From contig JALFVL010000041.1 of assembly GCA_022787165.1 (NCBI GenBank), positions 87,740 to 151,739 of the forward strand: a stretch of 64,000 nucleotides of DNA, written 5' to 3'. Of this stretch, positions 28,582-37,360 are shown piece by piece. Within the stretch, counting starts at the first letter, position 1; the number at the start of each line of letters is the position of its first letter. Source of the stretch: Clostridiales bacterium. Its GTDB lineage: Bacteria; Bacillota; Clostridia; Christensenellales; Aristaeellaceae. The notes under the pieces are model-generated. The model was not told the origin of the DNA, ran no database searches, and saw only the letters and a program-made list of their open reading frames with translations. A program made the translations under genes and the position numbers.

Positions 28582-28684
28582 GGATTCGGGGAAAAAACCT
28601 GCCGACGTTTTTCCGCTTTCCTGCGCATGCCGGTCAAGCTGACATCCGTTTTTCAATTTATTCAAAACAAAATCGAAAAAACAC

Positions 28685-28713
28685 TTGTCAAATCGGCGCT
28701 CAGGTGCTAGAAT
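28685..28713 (+). promoter_or_regulatory. Promoter of rpmB
   Basis: TTGTCA (28685-28690), 17-base spacer, extended -10 TGC-TAGAAT (28708-28713). Confidence 0.8.
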
Positions 28714-28755
28714 AACTGTGTTATGACTGTTTACGCACCAGAAGGAGGTGTGATC

Positions 28756-28947
28756 ATGGGAAAGATTTGTGAGGTTTGCCAGAAGGGCGCCATGAGCGGC
28801 CACAACGTCAGCCATTCCAACCGCAAGAGCAATCGCGTTTGGCTGCCGAATACCCAGCGCGTCCGCGTGACCGTTGGCGGTACCGTTCGCCACATGAACG
28901 TCTGCACGCGTTGCCTGCGCAGCGGCAAGGTCGAGCGCGCGCTGTAA
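28756..28947 (+). CDS. rpmB: 50S ribosomal protein L28 (bL28)
   Basis: 63 aa. MGKICEVCQKG at the N-terminus, GHNVSHSNRKSNRVW, and CTRCLRSGKV at the C-terminus give the C-x-x-C...C-x-x-C zinc-binding (C+) form. The start is the ATG at 28756-28758 after AGAAGGAGG. It is divergent from asp23-fakA, as in Bacillus. Confidence 0.97.
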   Translation: MGKICEVCQKGAMSGHNVSHSNRKSNRVWLPNTQRVRVTVGGTVRHMNVCTRCLRSGKVERAL

Positions 28948-28968
28948 TTTCTCAATCGCGTCGTTCTG

Positions 28969-28999
28969 AGCGTCTGTCTGAAGAGACAGGCGCTTTTCT
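28969..28999 (+). terminator. Terminator of rpmB
   Basis: AGCGTCTGTCT/AGACAGGCGCT, 11 bp with a GAAG loop, followed by TTTCTTTTT. Confidence 0.9.
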
Positions 29000-29097
29000 T
29001 TTTCCCTTTCGGTTTTTATCCGTCCGTATGCCCCCATATCCCAAATAGCGCCGGCTCCATCAGCGGGGTGTTCGTAAGGCAGGGAAACAGGCAAAAG

Positions 29098-29125
29098 GCG
29101 TGACGAAAGTGGTCACGCTCTTTTT
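29098..29125 (+). terminator. Second terminator-like hairpin
   Basis: GCGTGAC/GTCACGC with a 7-nt loop, followed by TCTTTTT. No gene clearly ends at it, so it may be a relic. Confidence 0.55.
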
Positions 29126-29221
29126 CATGCAAGGATAGCCGCTTAGCGGCGCAAGGGATGCAGCACGGCATACAGTGACGCTCCCAGACGTTCAGGGGGC
29201 CGAGCTGTTCGGTTTTGCAGA

Positions 29222-29256
29222 GCGCACATACGGGTTTAACCCGTATGGAAGTGCGC
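29222..29256. repeat. Palindromic hairpin downstream of the phosphatase gene
   Basis: GCGCAC at 29222-29227 and GTGCGC at 29251-29256 enclose the perfect 21-bp palindrome CATACGGGTT-T-AACCCGTATG, 12 bp past the phosphatase stop. No long T-run follows on the minus strand; it may be a weak terminator or a repeat end. Confidence 0.5.
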
Positions 29257-29267
29257 CATCCAACGCT

Positions 29268-29831
29268 CTAAAGCGTATCCAAGACCCTTCTGATATTCTT
29301 CTCGTTTGGAATAATGGTGTTGATATCCACTTGCGGATGCTCCTTGACATAATCTATCAGAAAGTCAAGCAGATTTTCCTTCGTTTTCATATAATCGTCA
29401 ATAATTGTCTGGTCATCAAAGCCCAACCTCTTCAGTATGATTGCTGATACAACACCTGTCCTGTCTTTTCCCGCTCCACAGAAAAACAGAACATTGCTTT
29501 TTGCACCCATAATCGTTCGAATAATCTCATCCATCTGTTTATCAAGCATCCCCAGGTAAACAGCTGCGACTTCCTCGGGTGATTTGGGCGTGTCACCTCC
29601 GCCGGTTACCGGCATATGATAAAATGTAAATCCTTCTTCTGTTTCGAGGCGGCAGGGTGTTTGCTCATATTCCCTCTTTTCCCGTAGGTCTACAATCGTT
29701 GTAACCTGGTTTTGAAGCAGCCATTCAACCTCTTCGTCCGTCAGTTTTTCAGGGCAATCACTTCTGATGAACCGCCCGTCTCCGGTCGGTAGCAGTCGTG
29801 TATTTCGTGTCGATTGCAACAGCGAAGGCAT
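29268..29831 (-). CDS. Tyrosine-protein phosphatase (Y_phosphatase3-like)
   Basis: 187 aa. DLREKREYEQ and the P-loop CGAGKDRTGVVSA (catalytic Cys near residue 119, Arg of C-x(5)-R) identify a dual-specificity/LipA-type tyrosine phosphatase family (Pfam Y_phosphatase3). The residue before the Cys is Phe rather than the usual His. GAGGAGG precedes the ATG. The coding sequence is visibly AT-richer, with A/T-ending codons, than every neighbour, and it is flanked by hairpins; I infer recent acquisition. Role unknown; secreted virulence phosphatases belong to this family, but no signal peptide is present here. Confidence 0.85.
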   Translation of the reverse strand: MPSLLQSTRNTRLLPTGDGRFIRSDCPEKLTDEEVEWLLQNQVTTIVDLREKREYEQTPCRLETEEGFTFYHMPVTGGGDTPKSPEEVAAVYLGMLDKQMDEIIRTIMGAKSNVLFFCGAGKDRTGVVSAIILKRLGFDDQTIIDDYMKTKENLLDFLIDYVKEHPQVDINTIIPNEKNIRRVLDTL

Positions 29832-29900
29832 ATGCGTTCCTCCTCAAAATCCGAATTGCATATCTTTTTGGCACCATACTATCACAGAACGGAAGTAAGC

Positions 29901-29944
29901 GCAAGAACGGCCACAGCAGTTCGGACTGCTGTGGCCATTCTTGC
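29901..29944. repeat. Long near-perfect hairpin
   Basis: GCAAGAA-c-GGCCACAGCAGT and ACTGCTGTGGCC-a-TTCTTGC form a 20-position stem with one mismatch and a TCGG loop. No T-run follows, so it may be a non-canonical terminator or a repeat element beside the phosphatase gene. Confidence 0.7.
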
Positions 29945-30077
29945 AGACGCCCGCCTTTGCAGCCCGGCGCTTTTGGTCTCTTACCGTTTTCCGCTCAACA
30001 GCCGAAGCAGTCCGCGCAGAAAGCGCGGCGCCCGGACGCACACCATCCTGATCGCCAATGTCCGCTTCCCTCCCCCT

Positions 30078-30236
30078 TCATCGCAGCAGCAGGAATCCCG
30101 CCACGGCCAGCGCCAGACCCAACGCGATCAGAAACAACCTCGCCGGGAGGCAAACAAAAATCAGCAGCACGCCTGCGAGTACGAGGAGAACGCCCGCAAG
30201 CCGCTTCCCCTGCCATCCGCATCTGCTCACGCACAT
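30078..30236 (-). CDS. Small two-helix membrane protein
   Basis: 52 aa: MCVSRCGWQGKRL, then two closely spaced hydrophobic helices (LAGVLLVLAGVLLIFVCLP and LFLIALGLALAVAGFLLL). The ATG at 30234-30236 follows GGAGGGGGG. No family recognised. Supported by the ribosome binding site and membrane pattern only; it could be a chance frame. Confidence 0.5.
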   Translation of the reverse strand: MCVSRCGWQGKRLAGVLLVLAGVLLIFVCLPARLFLIALGLALAVAGFLLLR

Positions 30237-30282
30237 TTCCCCCCTCCCACGCATCCTATGCCATTGCCCGCGCTTTCTTGCC

Positions 30283-30315
30283 AAAAGAAAGAACCCGGGC
30301 TTGCCGCCCGGGCTC
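30283..30315 (-). terminator. Terminator of the PrsA-like gene
   Basis: GAGCCCGGGC/GCCCGGGTTC, 10 bp with a 5-nt loop, followed by TTTCTTTT on the minus strand. Confidence 0.85.
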
Positions 30316-30332
30316 CTGTAAACACCCGTCGT

Positions 30333-31826
30333 TTACTTCATGACCTTCGGATAGGTCTTGACATCGGCCTCGGAAACCCACTGCGTGATCGCTGCGTCAT
30401 AGGCCGCGTCCTGCGCGTCTGTGAGCATTTCGTCGTGGATATCGTTCTTGATCTCGTCGGTATACTCAACCTCACCCTCAGCCACGTCCGTCGCATACTG
30501 GAGGATGTGGTAGCCGTAGCTGGTCTTGACGAGCTCCGTGCTCACGTCGCCAACCTGCTCAAGCGCCATCGCCGCATCCTGGAAGCTCTGCTCGTAGAGG
30601 GAGAGGCCCTCGCAGACCAGGTAGCCGCGGCTCTTGTTCGGCTCGGAATTCATGCCGGTATCCTCGCCATAGGTCTCAATCAGCGTGTCAAAGTCCTCAC
30701 CGGCGAGCGCCTTGTCAAGCGCCTCCTGAGCGGTCGCCTCGATCTCCGCGTAAGCCGCCAGCGTGGTCTCCTCCAGCTTCGCCTGGGAATCGGTCAGCGT
30801 CTCCTGCGCGGAGGCAATCTGCTCCTTCAGCGCTTCGACCTGCGCGTTGTAGCTGGCAAGCGCCTCCTCGTCATAGGCGGAGGTATCCTCGGCGCTCAGC
30901 TCGTCGAGCTGGCTCTGCGCGTCGTCGATCGTCGACTGCGCCGTGCTGACCGCGCTGTTCAGCTCGCTGATCTCGCTGCTCTTCTCGTCAGAAATCTTGA
31001 CCAGCAGGTTCTTCACGCCGCGGTAACCCGCCGGGACGTAGTAGCAATCCGTACCATTGTTCATGTACTGCGCATACAGCGCCGGATTCGCGTCAAAGCT
31101 CTCCTTCTGCGAAGCGACGCGGCTGTCAAACTCCGCCTTCACCTCGTCGTCGGAAACTGCGACATCCTTGGTCGCATATTCCTTAAGCAGATCCTGCTGA
31201 ACGCTGAACGTCTGGCTCTGCACGAAGTAATCACGGGAATAACCCGCCGCATTCAGATCCTTCTCGAGCATCTCGTCAAGCTCAGCGTTGGTGATCGTCG
31301 CGACAGGCTCGGCAGTTACCTGCGCCTCAGCAGGCGTGGCCTCGTCCGGCGTGGCGGCGGCGACAAGCGCCTCTTCCTGCAGACGGGCAGCTTCCTCCTC
31401 GACGGTCTCCAGATCCGGGTAGTTCTGATAGCGCATCAGCATCTTGTAGAAGGAAATCATGCTGTCCGCGTAGGACTCCACCTCGGAAGTATCCTCCTCG
31501 CCGAGCGGATCAAAGCCGAGCTCGACCAGCTTGTCGGCGACGACCTGGCTCTCGATGAGCTGCTCAAGCGCAGACTCCCCGTAGCTCTCCAGATCCTCCT
31601 CGGTGAGCTCCATCGTATAACCGAAATACTGCTGCATGTACTGCTGATAGTAGCTCGCCAGATAGTCGCGCGCGGCGAGCCACTCTGCCTTGGTGATCTC
31701 GGTATCGTTGACCTTCGCCACAACCTGCGCGCCATCGAGCGCCTCGTCATATCCGATCAGGTTGCAGCCGGAGAGCATCACAACCGCCAGCGCGAGCATG
31801 GCGATCAGTGCAATTCCCTTTTTCAT
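30333..31826 (-). CDS. PrsA/SurA-like peptidyl-prolyl isomerase lipoprotein
   Basis: 497 aa. A lipoprotein signal (MLSGC, acylated Cys21) is followed by a SurA-N-like helical region (AKVNDTEITKAEWLAARDYL), a Glu/Ala-rich stretch, a coiled coil around residues 260-335 (SEISELNSAVSTAQSTIDDA and following), then a parvulin-like domain ending in YGYHILQYATDV. Extracytoplasmic foldase role by family. It is longer than typical PrsA (about 290 aa) because of the coiled-coil insertion. It has its own perfect consensus promoter and a terminator. Confidence 0.88.
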   Translation of the reverse strand: MKKGIALIAMLALAVVMLSGCNLIGYDEALDGAQVVAKVNDTEITKAEWLAARDYLASYYQQYMQQYFGYTMELTEEDLESYGESALEQLIESQVVADKLVELGFDPLGEEDTSEVESYADSMISFYKMLMRYQNYPDLETVEEEAARLQEEALVAAATPDEATPAEAQVTAEPVATITNAELDEMLEKDLNAAGYSRDYFVQSQTFSVQQDLLKEYATKDVAVSDDEVKAEFDSRVASQKESFDANPALYAQYMNNGTDCYYVPAGYRGVKNLLVKISDEKSSEISELNSAVSTAQSTIDDAQSQLDELSAEDTSAYDEEALASYNAQVEALKEQIASAQETLTDSQAKLEETTLAAYAEIEATAQEALDKALAGEDFDTLIETYGEDTGMNSEPNKSRGYLVCEGLSLYEQSFQDAAMALEQVGDVSTELVKTSYGYHILQYATDVAEGEVEYTDEIKNDIHDEMLTDAQDAAYDAAITQWVSEADVKTYPKVMK

Positions 31827-31872
31827 CGTCTTGTTCTCTTCCTTTCAGCCTCGTCTCGGCAATATACGATTC

Positions 31873-31901
31873 ATTATAATAAGTGCGCGAAGAATTGTCA
31901 A
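31873..31901 (-). promoter_or_regulatory. Consensus promoter of the PrsA-like gene
   Basis: On the minus strand TTGACA (31896-31901), 17-base spacer, TATAAT (31873-31878). Confidence 0.85.
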
Positions 31902-31993
31902 GCCGTGCCTGCGTTCTTCTGCATGTCTCGGCTCTTTTTCCCGGAAAATCGCGCCTGGTTTCACGCGCAGGACAGCAATTCGCCCGTAGGCGC

Positions 31994-33307
31994 TCATTCT
32001 CCATGGACAGCAATGCCGAAGTAGCGCGAAAGCGTGCTGTTGGGCCATTCGCCGGGAGAATCGGCGAGCACAATGTCCATCGTAAAGCGCGACCGGGCGG
32101 GTATGCCCGACACGGCAACCTCCGTTTCGCCCGCCTGCGCGGCGGTCTCGATGCGAGAGAGCTGCGCTGCCCACGCCGCCTCATGCGCGGCGGTATCGCG
32201 CATCGCGACAGCGCCGGACACGAAGCAGACAGACAGCATCAGCGCCATCGCCGGCGCCAGCCCCTTTACGCTCCTTGCCAGCCAGTCATCGAGCAGCGTC
32301 AGCGCGGCGGACAGCGCAAGCACCGTCACAGCAGTAAACGACCTGTCTGAAATCTGCGGCGAAGCCACCAGCGCATAGGCGCTCAGCAGCGCGCAGAGCG
32401 CCAGCAGCGCGGCCCGCTCGCCGCGCATTGCGATCCCCCTCCGTCGCCCGAGGAAAAACAACAGCGCCGCACACACCAGTGGAACGCCCGCATAGCGGAT
32501 CAGGCACCAGGTCACCACCAGCGCCCTGTACAGCAGCTGCGCAAAGAGCCCGCGCGACACCTCTGCGGAAGGCCGCGCGAAGTTCCCCGGCGCCAGCAGC
32601 ATCAGCATCACGCCAGCCAGCTCCGCGCCCAGCGCCGCCACCCGCCATGCGCGCACGCTTTTCCCTCTGCGCATATCCAGCAGAAGCAAAAGCCCCATGA
32701 CGACCAGCACGCCGCATGCCGTGTTCTCGTTCGTCCAGCCCGCCAGAAAGCAGAGCGGCAGCGCGAGCGCTCCCCGCCGCCAGCCACCGTCAAAGAAGCC
32801 GCCCTCACGCTCGCTTTTGGCAATCAGCAGCGGAAGCAGCGCGAGCACCGTGCCGAAGAGATAGTTGCAGGCGCCGTCGAGCCAGAGAAACACCGTCGCA
32901 AAAAACGGCACGAACACGAGCAGCTCCGTCTGCGCCGCCAGCAGCAGCGCGGCACTGTGAGGCTGTTTCCTCCTCCCTGCCAGGGAGAGGAGCTCCAGCA
33001 ACAGCAGCACATACATCGCCGCATTCACGACGTTGAACACCGGTTTGCCCCAGTACAGGAAGAGCTGCGCCAGCGCATGGACGACGCTGCGCCCGCCCCA
33101 GAGCCTGTAATGGGCCGCCTGGGAGCGCAGGATGTCGCCAAGTCCGCTCAGGCGCTCGCCCGTGCTCCAGCTGAAGCTGTAATCGTAGTCGTCCATCATC
33201 AGCGGCGTTTGCGCATTGAGCGCCAGCATCAGCGCAAAGCTCAGCACCAGGCAGCATAAAAACAGGACGCGCTCTCTGCTCGCGTCCCTCATCGCTCGGT
33301 TATGCAT
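31994..33307 (-). CDS. DUF6056-like polytopic membrane protein
   Basis: 437 aa with about 10-12 hydrophobic segments. After the first segment it carries MMDDYDYSFSW, a hallmark of DUF6056/GtrII-like membrane proteins related to polyprenyl-phosphate glycosyltransferases, then an AHYRLWGGRSVVH block. A glycosyl-transfer role is an inference. The ATG at 33305-33307 follows GGAGGAAG and overlaps the upstream gene's end by 8 nt. It is the last gene of the run dnaB-topB-(171-aa protein)-DUF6056. Confidence 0.7.
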   Translation of the reverse strand: MHNRAMRDASRERVLFLCCLVLSFALMLALNAQTPLMMDDYDYSFSWSTGERLSGLGDILRSQAAHYRLWGGRSVVHALAQLFLYWGKPVFNVVNAAMYVLLLLELLSLAGRRKQPHSAALLLAAQTELLVFVPFFATVFLWLDGACNYLFGTVLALLPLLIAKSEREGGFFDGGWRRGALALPLCFLAGWTNENTACGVLVVMGLLLLLDMRRGKSVRAWRVAALGAELAGVMLMLLAPGNFARPSAEVSRGLFAQLLYRALVVTWCLIRYAGVPLVCAALLFFLGRRRGIAMRGERAALLALCALLSAYALVASPQISDRSFTAVTVLALSAALTLLDDWLARSVKGLAPAMALMLSVCFVSGAVAMRDTAAHEAAWAAQLSRIETAAQAGETEVAVSGIPARSRFTMDIVLADSPGEWPNSTLSRYFGIAVHGE

Positions 33308-33815
33308 GGTCCGCTTCCTCCGCCCCCTCCGCGCGCAGCGGCTGCAGGTCAAGCACATAGTTGCCGTGGCTGGTCAGCGCCACGTCCTTTCCGACCAAGG
33401 CCGCAGGGCTTTCCTTAGCGCAGTCATACAGATACCGCTGCTCGCCCTCCTCGGAGAGATCCTCGTAGATGTTGAGGATCAGCTCATTGAACCAGACGCC
33501 GTCCCTGAAGACGCGATCCTCTCCCAAACGGACAACGGTCCCTGCCGTGCGCCTCGTCAGCCCGCTCGTCACATCGCTTAAATACCGCGCGTAGCGCAGG
33601 CACGGTGAGACGAACAGATCCCAAAGCAGAATCATCACGCCGCCGCAGAGGATGACCGCCGCCATGCACAGCGGCTCTATGCGCGCGCAAAAGGCCGCCA
33701 CCGCAAGCGCGGCAAACGGCAGGGCTGCCAGCAGCATGAAGCAAAGCTCACGGCCCGTCTTTTTCCTGTTCTGCTCAATATCCAGCTGCGTATACATCAT
33801 GTCCGAATCCCTCAT
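33300..33815 (-). CDS. Small membrane protein of unknown function
   Basis: 171 aa with two hydrophobic segments (about 25-43 and 48-66), then a cytoplasmic beta-rich domain containing FNELILNIYEDLSEEGEQRYLYD. Not recognised. It is locked between its neighbours by overlaps: its ATG overlaps the topB stop by 4 nt and its 3' end overlaps the DUF6056 start by 8 nt, so all three are translationally coupled. Confidence 0.75.
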   Translation of the reverse strand: MRDSDMMYTQLDIEQNRKKTGRELCFMLLAALPFAALAVAAFCARIEPLCMAAVILCGGVMILLWDLFVSPCLRYARYLSDVTSGLTRRTAGTVVRLGEDRVFRDGVWFNELILNIYEDLSEEGEQRYLYDCAKESPAALVGKDVALTSHGNYVLDLQPLRAEGAEEADHA

Positions 33816-35911
33816 TCCCTGGGAAGCGGCACAAAGCGAACGCTTCCATGGTCGTCATAATAAATGGTTCCCGTCGAGCCGCGCACCTCGCGCCTTTTCG
33901 CGCAGAGCAGAAAGAGCTTCGCATTCAGCTCCGGCCCGCCTCTTCGCACGAGTGCGTCCTTCCAGACCGTGTAGGTGCATCCGTCCCGATATCGCGTGCA
34001 GTAGAATGACTTTGAATTTTCGGCCACCTTGCCCTTCGAGCACAGCGGACAGGCCAGCCCGAGATCTCGCGGCTTTTTGGCGCGGCCGCGGGTCTCTTCC
34101 TGCGCAAAGGCGACGTCGGGCGCCTCCTTCGCCTGGGCAACCAAGAACGCCGCCAGCCGCGCGATGCCCTCGCGGAAGCGCTGCTCGCCGTCCTTGCCCC
34201 GGGCGATCTCCGCAAGCGCGCGCTCCCAGCGCCCCGTCGTCTCCGGCGAGGCGATCTCCGGCGGCACCGCTTCGATCAGATGGATACCCTTTTCCGTCGC
34301 GATCAGGTTTTTTCCGCTCCGGCGGACATAGCCAACCTCGATCAGCCGCTCGATGATGGCCGCCCGCGTCGCGGGCGTGCCCAGCGCGCAGTCCTTCATC
34401 TCTTCACGGAGCGCCTCATCCCCGATCTGCCGGCCCGCATGCTCCATTTCCGAGAGGATTGAGGCGTCACTATGCTCCTTGGGGGCTTTTGTCTGCTCCT
34501 GCTTTACACCCGCGGCGCGGCAAAGGCGCAAGTCGCCCTGCGCAAGCGCGGGCAGGCTCTGCTCCTCCTCGTCCTTCGTGCGGCGCTTTTCGCGCATCCC
34601 GCGGTAAACGGCCTTCCAGCCCTCCTGCGTGACCGCCTTGCCCGTGCTCAGAAAGCGATCCTCCGTGCCCTCCGTGCAGACCGCCGTGACAGCGCGCAGC
34701 GCGTCGTATTCGGTATTCGGATAAAACGCCGCCGCCAACCGCCGCGCCACGAGGTCGTAGAGCTTTGCCTCGTCCGCCGTCAGCGAAAGGCCCGATGCGC
34801 GCCTGCCCGTCGGAATGATCGCGTGGTGATCGGTCAGCTTCGCGTCGTCAAATACGCGCGGCGTCAGCGTGACGCCAAAGGCAAGGGCCTGCCGCCCGAT
34901 CTCCTCAAGCTCCCCCTCATAGCTGCCCAGCGTCTTTTGCACCTTGCCCAGCATGTCGTGGGAGAGATAGCGGCTGTCCGTCCTCGGGTAGGTCAGCAGC
35001 TTGTGCTGCTCATAGAGCTTCTGCGCGGTGGCCAATGTCTTCTTTGCCGTGAAGCCGAACTGCGCGTTGGCCTCCCGCTGCAGCGTCGTCAGATCGTAGA
35101 GCAGCGGGGGACGCTCCGTCTTGTGCTCTCTGGCCGCCTCGACAACCTTTCCCTCCCGGCCCTTGACCCGCGCGGCGACAGCCTGCGCCTGCTCGCCTGA
35201 ATCGATTCTCTTTTCGCCTTTTGCGTTGATCCAGACGCCCTTGTAATCGCCAAAGTCCGCGCGGACGGTGAAGTACGTCTCCGGAACGAAGCTGTCGATC
35301 TCCCTGCGGCGCTTCACGAGCATGCTCAGCGTCGGCGTCTGCACACGGCCAACCGACAGCAGCACGCCGTAGCGCAGTGTGTAGGCGCGCGTCGCGTTCA
35401 TGCCGATGAGCCAGTCCGCGTCCGCCCGGCAGCGGGCGCTGTGATAGAGCGCGTCGTACTGTGATGCGGGCTTCAGGCTGTCAAAGCCTGCGCGGATGGC
35501 TTCGTCCGTCATGGACGAGATCCACAGCCGCCTGACGGGCTTGCGGCAGCCCGCCTGCTCATAGATATAGCGAAAGATCAGCTCGCCCTCCCGCCCTGAG
35601 TCCGTCGCGCAGACGATCTCCTCCGTCTGCGCGTCATTCATGAGCTTTTTGATGATGAGAAACTGGCTTCTCGTCTTTTTGATGACCTTGGTCTCCATCC
35701 TCTGCGGGAGAATCGGCAGATCGTCCGCGTTCCATCTCGTATAGCGCGCGTCAAGCTCCTGCGGCTCCTTGAGCGTCACCAGATGCCCCAGCGCCCAGGT
35801 CACGACATAGCCGCCGCCCGTCAGGCAGCCCTCTCCCTTCGCGCCTGCGCCCAGCACCCGCGCGATGTCCCGCGCGACGGAGGGCTTCTCCGCGACAACC
35901 AGCGTTTGCAT
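33812..35911 (-). CDS. topB: DNA topoisomerase III (type IA)
   Basis: 699 aa. The N-terminal Toprim domain starts LVVAEKPSVARDIARVLGA and has the TDSGREGELIF acidic motif. The catalytic tyrosine is in LTYPRTDSRYLS near residue 304. SVGRVQTPTLSML is the conserved core block. The C-terminus has CPLC...C...C, a zinc-ribbon remnant typical of Firmicute TopB. Relaxes/decatenates DNA through single-strand passage. The gene lies 8 nt after dnaB. Confidence 0.95.
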   Translation of the reverse strand: MQTLVVAEKPSVARDIARVLGAGAKGEGCLTGGGYVVTWALGHLVTLKEPQELDARYTRWNADDLPILPQRMETKVIKKTRSQFLIIKKLMNDAQTEEIVCATDSGREGELIFRYIYEQAGCRKPVRRLWISSMTDEAIRAGFDSLKPASQYDALYHSARCRADADWLIGMNATRAYTLRYGVLLSVGRVQTPTLSMLVKRRREIDSFVPETYFTVRADFGDYKGVWINAKGEKRIDSGEQAQAVAARVKGREGKVVEAAREHKTERPPLLYDLTTLQREANAQFGFTAKKTLATAQKLYEQHKLLTYPRTDSRYLSHDMLGKVQKTLGSYEGELEEIGRQALAFGVTLTPRVFDDAKLTDHHAIIPTGRRASGLSLTADEAKLYDLVARRLAAAFYPNTEYDALRAVTAVCTEGTEDRFLSTGKAVTQEGWKAVYRGMREKRRTKDEEEQSLPALAQGDLRLCRAAGVKQEQTKAPKEHSDASILSEMEHAGRQIGDEALREEMKDCALGTPATRAAIIERLIEVGYVRRSGKNLIATEKGIHLIEAVPPEIASPETTGRWERALAEIARGKDGEQRFREGIARLAAFLVAQAKEAPDVAFAQEETRGRAKKPRDLGLACPLCSKGKVAENSKSFYCTRYRDGCTYTVWKDALVRRGGPELNAKLFLLCAKRREVRGSTGTIYYDDHGSVRFVPLPRE

Positions 35912-35919
35912 CCTTCACC

Positions 35920-37260
35920 TCAGGCGCCCTGGGCCTGCTGCAGGCTGGCAAAGCGCGTATACTGTCCGAGCCAGGCGAGCTTCACGGTGCCCAGTGGGCC
36001 GTTGCGCTGCTTGGCGACGATGACCTCCGCGATGTTCTTGTCCTCCGTGTTGGGGTCGTAGTATTCCTCGCGGTGCAGAAACATGATGACGTCCGCGTCC
36101 TGCTCGATTGCGCCAGAATCACGCAGATCGGAGAGAATCGGACGCTTGTCGCTGCGCTGTGCGCCAGCGCGCGAAAGCTGCGCCAGCGCTACCAGCGGCA
36201 CGTTGAGCTCCTTGGCGATCGACTTGAGGTTGCGCGAAATCTCGCTGACCTCGTTCTGCCGGTTCTCGACGTGGCCGTCCGCGCTCATCAGCTGGAGGTA
36301 GTCGACGATCACCAGATCCAGCCCGCGCTCCATCTTGAGCCTGCGGCAGCGGGAGCGCAGCTGCGAGGGCGTAATGCCCGAGGTGTCGTCCATGTAGATG
36401 TTCGAGGCCGCCAGCGGGCCCAGCGTCGAGGCGAGCGACAACCAGTCCTCGTCGCGGATGGTGCCGTGACGGACGGATTGCATATCCACCCGGGCGTCCG
36501 AGCAGAGCAGGCGCATCGCAAGCTGGTCGTTGGGCATCTCCAGCGAGAAATAGGCCACCGAGCGGCCCGCGTGCATGCCTGCGTAGCCCGCGATATTCAG
36601 CCCGAAGGCCGATTTGCCCATCGACGGGCGCGCGCCGACGATCACCAGCTCGCCGCCGTGCAGGCCCGTGAGCAGGTTGTCCAGATCCACAAAGCCCATC
36701 GGCACGCCGTCGATGCTGCCCTTGAGCTCGACGAGCTTCTCGATGCGCATGTAGGTGTCGGGCAGGACGTCGCCAATGTGCTTGAGCGTCGAGCCCTCGT
36801 GGCGGCGCATGATGATGTCAAAGATCGACTTTTCCGCCGTGCCCAGGATGTCGGCGATTGGATCGGTCTGCGCATAGCAGGAGGCCGAAATGTCGCCCGT
36901 CGCCTTGATCATCCGGCGCAGCGTCGCCTTTTCGTCGACGATCTGCAGGTAGGCGCGCGCATTGACCGTCGATGCCACGCACTGGGACAGCTCGACCAGA
37001 TATCCGGAGCCACCCACGCCCTCCAGCGTCCCGCGCCGCGTCAGCTCGTCGTCCACCGTCACCAGGTCGATCGGCATGCCCTGCGCATTCAGCGCGTGCA
37101 TCGCGTCGAAGATCTCCCTGTGCGCCGGCTGATAGAAGTCGTCCGCCGTCAGCATTTCAAAGGCCAGGCTCAGTGCCTCTCTGTCCTGCATCATGCAACC
37201 GAGCACGCTCCGTTCCGCGTCCGCGTTGTTGGGCGGCACACGCATGATGGGTTCGTCCAA
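35920..37260 (-). CDS. dnaB: Replicative DNA helicase DnaB
   Basis: 446 aa. The N-terminal DnaB domain (AERSVLGCMMQDREAL) is followed by a RecA-like domain with Walker A GARPSMGKSAF near residue 212, Walker B VIVDYLQLM, and QLSRAGAQR as the arginine-finger region. I choose the TTG at 37258-37260 as the start because AAGGAGG lies eight bases upstream; the ATG five codons on has no comparable site. It follows rplI, the conserved Firmicute order, and precedes topB. Confidence 0.96.
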   Translation of the reverse strand: MDEPIMRVPPNNADAERSVLGCMMQDREALSLAFEMLTADDFYQPAHREIFDAMHALNAQGMPIDLVTVDDELTRRGTLEGVGGSGYLVELSQCVASTVNARAYLQIVDEKATLRRMIKATGDISASCYAQTDPIADILGTAEKSIFDIIMRRHEGSTLKHIGDVLPDTYMRIEKLVELKGSIDGVPMGFVDLDNLLTGLHGGELVIVGARPSMGKSAFGLNIAGYAGMHAGRSVAYFSLEMPNDQLAMRLLCSDARVDMQSVRHGTIRDEDWLSLASTLGPLAASNIYMDDTSGITPSQLRSRCRRLKMERGLDLVIVDYLQLMSADGHVENRQNEVSEISRNLKSIAKELNVPLVALAQLSRAGAQRSDKRPILSDLRDSGAIEQDADVIMFLHREEYYDPNTEDKNIAEVIVAKQRNGPLGTVKLAWLGQYTRFASLQQAQGA

Positions 37261-37309
37261 GCGTCCTTCCTCCTTCTCCCGGCGAGCGGTTTTGTTTTTC
37301 GAATGAATG

Positions 37310-37333
37310 GGCGCGAGGCATCCTCCCCGCGCC
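37310..37333 (-). other. Intercistronic hairpin between rplI and dnaB
   Basis: GGCGCG-x-GG pairs with CC-x-CGCGCC around a 6-nt loop. No T-run follows on the minus strand, so it is more likely a processing or stability element than a terminator. Confidence 0.45.
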
Positions 37334-37360
37334 AAAGCACGCTTTACAGCGCCCTCAGCC

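Larger units (their letters stand above)
28948..29267. other. Gene-free stretch with several hairpins
   Basis: About 320 bp without a convincing gene. It contains the rpmB terminator (28969-28999), a second terminator-like hairpin (29098-29125), a short GCCGCTTAGCGGC palindrome near 29138-29150 and a CATACGGGTT-T-AACCCGTATG palindrome (29227-29247). It may be the scar of earlier insertions. Confidence 0.5.

Noticed and set aside
29814..32024. 736-codon plus-strand frame
   Set aside because: It is antisense to the PrsA-like lipoprotein gene and runs through the terminator and accessory hairpins.
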